From: Antedon mediterranea
Taxonomy: Eukaryota; Echinodermata; Crinoidea; Comatulida; Antedonidae
Length of the DNA: 64,000 nt
Reading direction: 5' to 3'
NCBI RefSeq assembly: GCF_964355755.1
Contig: NC_092676.1
Coordinates: 3,270,288 to 3,334,287, forward strand
Part shown: positions 58,057-64,000 of the stretch, piece after piece
Layout of the letters: each line of letters opens with the position of its first letter
Numbering within the stretch: the first letter of the stretch is position 1
Notes under the pieces: generated by a model
Told to the model about the DNA's origin: nothing
Databases searched by the model: none
Seen by the model: the letters and a program-made list of their open reading frames with translations, nothing else
Position numbers and translations under genes: made by a program

Positions 58057-59485
58057 AAAACTCAAACCGATTTAATTAATTATATAAAAATATTTTTTCT
58101 CCAAACTAGAGACCAACGTTTATTTTAATATTGGTCTCTAACTAATGTTAAACGTAGAAAATATATTCAAGAAAGTACCGAATCAAAATCAAGGAAGAGT
58201 GAGATTCTTTTCTGATCTAAATTATATGTAAACGAGCAACACAAAACAATAAGGAAGGAAAGGAGTTTTACGAAAAGATTATCTCAAGGTTTCAAAGCAG
58301 GTACAGTACTATGATTGGTTCACGATCAAGTGCCGGTCCGGTCACGTGTTCAGTTTTACATTCACTTTCAAATAATGTTTTATACAATCAATCCGGGTTC
58401 CGACGAGCACACCCCAAAGAAAAAATCGAGTGAGTTCAATCAGTCATTAGAAAGGATTAATGTTGACTTTGGTTAAACTTTGCTACCTAGTTATTTTCGA
58501 CGATGATATTTGAACATGTTTTGTGCGCATGCGCTGAAAGTATATACGTAATATCACATTACACCGAATGTTTCATGAGACATAGTAAGTCTTATATCGA
58601 TTTAACTTGAAGAAACCGACGAAAACCATTATAGAAATTCAGCAAGGAAATCAAAATAACAAATGGCATAATAAAAAGCTAAAAAAGAAAAGAAAAACAA
58701 ATAATAATCGTTGAATATTTATCCACACAAACTGTGAAGTTGAGTACACAAAGAATACAAGAGATGTTAATACAGTATAGTGAAATATTACTCTATTTTA
58801 TCACATTCAATATCAGTGTGCAGAATTATTGTAAAACAAGTTTCTCCACGCCCAAAAGAAAAGAGGACGAAAACCAAAATATTATGACAGAATTGAAAAC
58901 TAGTAAAAACGGTATAAAAAACATCTTACTTTAACCGTTAACACGACAGGCAAGAAAAAGTTTGTTTCAACCAATCACAGTCACGAACAACTCAGCATTT
59001 ACAACTTAAACTGACCATAACGGTTCCAATTGATAGACGTACTTCACGCCCTCTGAAGGAAAAAAAATGAAAATGTATTAGGAAAGTATTTTTACAGTAG
59101 GTCTATTAAATCATTAATGTTGAATATTTAGTGAGACTGTTTCCTGGTATTTTATTTCTGTAGTGATCAAGGGTATCACTAGTGCTGAAGTAGATCATTC
59201 CAACTTATATAACAACAAAATAAACACACTTGTAGTGTCAACGTTTAATGTTTGACTACTAATATAGGATGTAACCGTATACGAAGTTGGATAAAATGTT
59301 GGATTGAAGTGTTTATAAATCTATGCATGCAATCTACATTTTTATAAGGAAGTTAACTTAAGGCAATGTTTGGAAGTCAGTCAAAGTGCCCGAGTCAGTG
59401 TTTTCTATTAGGCATAAAACAACGTGTGGGAACATCACAACATTATAATTGTTCATAATTAGCTACATTGAATGCAAAGCTTACA
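58057..59485. other. Intergenic DNA between long genes 3 and 4
   Basis: A 9-bp hairpin (AGAGACCAA/TTGGTCTCT, 58,108-58,139) lies just after gene 3. A segment at 58,590-58,670 (GAAGAAACCGACGAAAAC) recurs at 63,915-63,990. No gene seen. Confidence 0.5.
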
Positions 59486-61182
59486 ATGGCTCATCATCAA
59501 TATTGTACATTGTTGCTTTACAAGTGCCTGATTATATTGTATAGTGTATTTGACTACTATTGTGCACAATCCTATACTTTTACAAAACAACCAAAATCTG
59601 TTCTTGTTGGACAAGGAAACACAGCATCGTTATCGTGTGAATGGACACCAGCATTGAATAAAAACCATGTCGTTTACTGGGCAGCATTCCCTCATGTTGG
59701 TGGGTCGCAAGCAATCGATAGGTCAACTTTAAAGTACAATTTAACAACTATAGAAACATCTGCATATCTTTCCATTCTTAATGTTAGTTACAAAGATGTA
59801 GGAAACTACAGGTGTGATATCTTGAATGGTGGTGATTCATACAATCTTTCACGAGAGGCTTCTGTAGTGCTAGGAGAAATAACTTGCAGTCCAGAGAATG
59901 ACAATGGTGAGATTGGAACAACGCTGACATGTTCTTATTTTTCTTCTTATTATTCACGTGATATTGATTTACTATGGTATAAAAACAGGAAACAAATTAC
60001 ATCAAAAGTACAAAAAAACAATGTTACAAAAACAGGAGCGTTGACTGTCGAAGACGATGGAGCTGTATTTACTTGTACAGCCAGACTCGCATCTCAACAT
60101 CAAGTGATAGGAACTTGTGAAACTATTCCGCTAGTATTGACTATAGATGCAGAGATTGAACAATCACCACCAGGTCCACTTCAGGTAGGTGATATCTTTA
60201 ATCTTACCTGCTCAGGGAAAGGTAATCCTGATTATTATGAATATGAATGGACATGGAATAACAAACCGATACAATCGTCGCCAAGTAAAAATCGATTTGC
60301 AATTGGCAATGTGGTTATTGTGAATAGTGTATCAAGCAGTGACAATGGCAAAATAGTTACTTGTACTATTAGTCGTAGTGGTCGCAACAGCAGTACAGCA
60401 AGTTATACAATAAACGTCTTAGAGCATGTGTTGAGTAAAGCTACATCTTTACAGTCGACATCAAGTACACGTGTACGTACAAATCCATTCCACGTCAAAT
60501 ATCAACAGCAACAGCCAATGTTCGAGATTACGTTTCAATGATAGCAGGTTCACACACAGCATCCTTTACTATCACGCAGCATTCCATTACCGACAACAAG
60601 TCCCAAATAGGCCTACAAACGGTTGTCATTTGCGTATGTGCAATTTTGCTCCTAGTTTCTGTAATAACAATAATAAACCTATGTGTGTATTTGCAAAAAA
60701 CAAAAAAGAAAAACACAATTCCTTCAGATCGAATCTCCAATAATCGACAGTCAAATAATGTTGGACATGTTTACGATTATTTTACATCATCTGGCATACA
60801 CGTGACCACGACAGCCAGTGACGAAGTTCAGTATGATTATGCTATTTACCCGGGCACACAAATCATCGAGGGGGTGAATAGCACGGAAAACGAATACGAG
60901 GTTGGTGTATTATCTTCACGTACTGATAGTTTCAGAAAAGTCTGCACAAGTGATAAAGAGCTTGAGTACGAACATGATGACACAATAGGCCTAGGCCTAC
61001 ATCTCAAAGATATGACAGGCACTAATACTTCCGAAAATACATTAGATATTAGGAACAAAATAATTAAACTATGTACGCGCCTGAATGCAGCTGGTGGCAC
61101 TGATGTAAACCTGTACGAAAATAAATCTGTATGTACAAAAGCAGTGACGTCAGCTACGACATCTTTTATACAAAAGAGATAA
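59486..61182 (+). CDS. IgSF receptor, frame break in the stalk: intron or frameshift (long gene 4)
   Basis: From MAHHQYC at 59,486 (an ATG at 59,468 is in the leader) the frame encodes signal peptide, domain 1 (LSCEW; KDVGNYRCD), domain 2 (LTCSY; LLWYKN; DDGAVFTC) and domain 3 (LTCSGKGNPDYY; IVTCTISRSGRNSS), then stops at 60,541 in the stalk. Membrane helix (about 60,615-60,685) and a long tail with VYDYF, QYDYAIYP, EYEVGV and LYENK lie in another frame, 60,538-61,182. An intron from GTAAAG (60,435) to GCAG (60,547), 113 nt, would join the two in frame and give about 527 residues, close to the 524 of long gene 3. The alternative is a frameshift making a secreted three-domain protein. Confidence 0.7.
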
Positions 61183-62348
61183 AAACACAGGGATTGCATC
61201 AACTGAACACCTATACTCGAACGTTATATGTAGCAGTAATAGCAAATATACCGTATTTAATCGCAATATTATCGAAAACTCTTATAATAATCCTAGGCCT
61301 ATATTATAAAAAATCCTGGCATTGAGCGAAATAGAAATAAGAAATAAATAATAATAAAAGAGAAATATATCCAGTTGATAATTATATTTTCATTGTTTCA
61401 CTATAGCCCGTATTGGGCCCGTATTAGCCTAAATGTTTCTGACACTAATGCAAGTATTTACATTTTTTTTGTAGTGCTTGAAACAACAGTTAACGACAAT
61501 TATTATCGTCTTATGATTATTATAAATGTATAGTAGTTGTATTTGGTGTACAACAATTAATTCAAAATTACGTTTATTATGATTAGAAAAAATAACAAGA
61601 ATGTGGATTGTATGAGATTTATTAAATATCATTGTGTTTGTTGTTCAAGGAAGTAAATTAAAATTATTTTATAAAGAAAACGTTTGGAATGAAAATGAAG
61701 AAGAAGAAAAAGTTTTACCAACGATTAAGAAGAATTTGGGACTTCTTGAAATAAGGAGAATAATGTTTTAATGTTTATCTAATCTATCTTAGATTAGTTT
61801 ATTTTATCTTAATTTGTTTATCTGTGTGTTCACAGGAAATCATATTTTGAGGTAAAGTTTTCAGCCCTAATGAGACTCCTTGAGCTTTAATTTTTTTTTA
61901 TTTTTTGATGTCCTTAACTCAGTTTTATATTAATGTCGTTTACTGTTTTTGTATTTAATTGTCTATAGATTTTATACATTTTTATATATATGCAAATATT
62001 TTCATATAAATTTCAACCTTTTTAATGTAAAATGTTACGGTTTTTAGACAAATAAATGAATTATTATTATTATTATGCGATATGTGTAATGTTTCTTTAT
62101 GACGCATTCGTGAACACTGTAATCAGAAAAAAATATCAAATAAAATAAAAAAGGGCTGTTTCTAAGTTGCTACGTTTTAATGATAAAAGGGTTAATTGGC
62201 CAACAAGAGGTGAAAATTAGCTTGGCGACTTTATTTCTGAGTAAAGTAGAACATTATCAATCAACAAACTGAACTGTTGCCATTGATTGACTTCCCACCC
62301 AATTCGTTCCCGGGACAAGAACGTTTGCTACATACAAAATACAGTTAT
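61183..62348. other. Intergenic DNA after long gene 4
   Basis: AT-rich. An (ATT)n-ended stretch at about 62,050-62,090 (AGACAAATAAATGAATTATT) resembles a retroelement tail. No gene seen. Confidence 0.45.
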
Positions 62349-62367
62349 AGGAGGCGGTATACAATAC
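62349..62367 (+). promoter_or_regulatory. Orphan copy of the family upstream box
   Basis: AGGAGGCGGTATACAATAC with no IgSF start codon at the expected 210-260 nt. Suggests a deleted family member. Confidence 0.45.
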
Positions 62368-62515
62368 TAGAAAAATGTTGAATGCTTCCTCGTGATAACT
62401 GTGTAATGTAGTTGACAAAAGTACATTTTTCTACAATATTAATAAAAATATTGTATGAGCATTATTTTATAACATTTGTATAAACATCAACTCGGGAGAG
62501 AGAGAGAGATAAAAC

Positions 62516-62616
62516 AGACAGCGGAAATAAATATGACTGCGTGACGTCAGCAATGAAAACGATGACCACTAAAACAGACAGTACGAATGAGTATGATTAT
62601 GTGGAAACATAGGTGC
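62516..62616 (+). pseudogene. Possible receptor-tail remnant (YDYV motifs)
   Basis: Two similar stretches, ACAGACAGCGGAAATAAATA and ACAGACAGTACGAATGAGTA, encode TDSGNKYDCV and TDSTNEYDYV, like the DNKYDYA part of the receptor tails. Short, so uncertain. Confidence 0.3.
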
Positions 62617-63692
62617 AGCCACGGTGAAGAACGATTGTCACTGGAAGAAGTCAGTAAAAACGGAAAGGCGTACTGTAGGCCTATATAAAAACTCAAATGT
62701 TGATGCACATTTTGCAGAATGTGTACTAAACGTTGAAACTTCATATTCAAATATAATTGATTATAAAAACAACCTTCAAAATGAAGGAAAAACATTAAAA
62801 GTGAAACAATTAATTTATTTTACTTTAGATTTTACTTGCCTTTCGGTTCAATACTCAGTATATAGCTTCGTTCACACAGAAGACGGCTTCGTTCAACCCT
62901 TTACAGGATTTCCATTATTTAACAGAACAGCGCCGTTTTCAACTTCGTGTGAATATAACTTAAAATCATCTAAAATTACAAATATTTACTTCAACTGAAT
63001 ATTCCGTAATACAGTATCACATGTGAATCACATGTATCTCCTAGTATATCATAGACCATAACCCAACCATTAACCTTTAACCTTATACATAATACAAACA
63101 CCACTGTGGTGGTACACATGAGATGCTGTTTAATTGGGAATGTTCCTATTATACATCTTGTCGTATGCAGAGACACAGCACTGAGAATCAGGTAGTTAAT
63201 TAGTTTGCAAATTCGGGTCATCAGCCAATCACGAGGCTTAACCATATTCTGGTTCATTATTTGGTAAATTTCTAAGCTATGAATTAAAGTTAGAATTGAA
63301 GGGATGTCTTCGGCTTTCGGGAATGTACCAATTTTAGTTTTCGGTCCTAAACATAGTGCCACAACATTCTATTAAATATAGTACTCATAGCATAGAACTA
63401 AAATAAACGTTTATTTTATAAACTCACTTTGTACTTTATCAAATGAATTGTTTCACAAACAAAAATGTTGAAACTGAAACTTACTGGTAATAATTTAAGA
63501 AAACATCACCGAATAGTTGTCACGAACACATCAGGTGTGTCAAAGTTTTCAATGGAAGTTTTTTGTTTTTGTTATTAAATTATTTTTCTGAAAGAGATAC
63601 ATGCTTTTTTTTATTAGGGGTCTCTAACTAATGCATATTATAAAGTACTGTATTTAAGAAGTTATAGGTTTACAACTAAATTATTTCAAAAG
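62617..63692. other. DNA with an unrecognised 124-codon frame
   Basis: The frame at 62,624-62,998 (+) has no domain, signal peptide or membrane span I recognise, and its composition is like the surrounding non-coding DNA. I do not call it a gene. Confidence 0.3.
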
Positions 63693-63790
63693 GAGCAACA
63701 ACATAAATGGAAGGAGCAACAACAAAGATAGAAGAAGCAACAACAAAAATGGAAGTAGCAACAACAAAAATGGAAGAATCAAAGTTTTGC
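63693..63790. repeat. 21-bp tandem repeat (AGCAACAACAAAAATGGAAG), about 4.5 copies
   Basis: Imperfect units beginning GAGCAACAACATAAATGGAAG. No coding role seen. Confidence 0.85.
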
Positions 63791-64000
63791 TTATTAGTAC
63801 GATTTTAACACATTAATGTTACTGTTCCAAATGTTACGGTCCGTCATGTATTTATTTTACAGATATCTTTATAAACCTAGATGACCTCCTTTATATTATT
63901 TCATGAAATATTTATATCAATTTAATTTGAAGAAACCGACGAAAACTGATTTAGAATTTCAGCATGGAAATCAGGAAAACAAATGGATACATAGTTTTAA
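63791..64000. other. Start of a further duplicated segment, cut by window end
   Basis: 63,915-64,000 matches 58,590-58,670, DNA that lies about 0.85 kb before long gene 4. Another family member may follow beyond the window. Confidence 0.5.

Overview
The window is animal genomic DNA: AT-rich, full of minisatellites and dispersed repeats, carrying a tRNA-derived SINE, a LINE, hAT-type DNA transposons, several small inverted-repeat elements and dense TAGGCCTA palindromes. Those palindromes and the general texture suggest a marine deuterostome invertebrate, most likely an echinoderm. That assignment is inference.

The main content is a tandem cluster of related immunoglobulin-superfamily (IgSF) genes, all on the + strand, each with signal peptide and Ig domains in one uninterrupted frame. 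There are two kinds. Long genes (5,746; 35,106; 56,482; 59,486) encode signal peptide, three Ig-like domains, a stalk, one membrane span and a tyrosine-rich tail. Short genes (7,779; 10,258; 39,282; 42,169; 49,178; a dead copy at 53,334) encode signal peptide plus two Ig-like domains. They stop because of one shared 4-nt insertion at the D2/D3 border, and where the old third domain survives it has decayed. They read as secreted two-domain proteins derived from the receptors.

The genes lie in about three tandem duplications of a roughly 10-kb unit: short gene 'alpha', short gene 'beta', SINE, a palindromic (TA)n site, a foldback element, a long gene, then an 18-bp minisatellite. Unit 1 (7.5-39.0 kb) is swollen by a 21.2-kb insertion at the (TA)n site. 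Unit 2 (39.0-48.9 kb) keeps the uninterrupted site, but its long gene is reduced to tail fragments split by a LINE. Unit 3 (48.9-58.1 kb) has a dead beta gene and an intact long gene. A further long gene (59,486) and an orphan promoter-like box (62,349) follow.

Layout: 1-4.2 kb, a nearly complete but inactivated hAT transposon; 5.7-12.7 kb, long gene 0, alpha1 and beta1; 12.8-34.0 kb, the giant insertion, mostly 45-bp and 128-bp tandem repeats in higher-order arrays, with splice-flanked exon-like modules at its left and a terminal-exon-like segment at its right; 34.1-36.7 kb, foldback element and long gene 1; 39-44.7 kb, alpha2 and beta2; 44.7-48.6 kb, foldback copy, broken long gene 2 with LINE, minisatellite; 49-55 kb, alpha3 and beta3 pseudogene; 56-61 kb, long genes 3 and 4.

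Functional reading (inference): a fast-evolving set of cell-surface receptors with likely SH2-binding tails, paired with secreted truncated relatives that may compete for the same ligands, changing by unequal crossing-over, gene conversion and frame-shifting indels.
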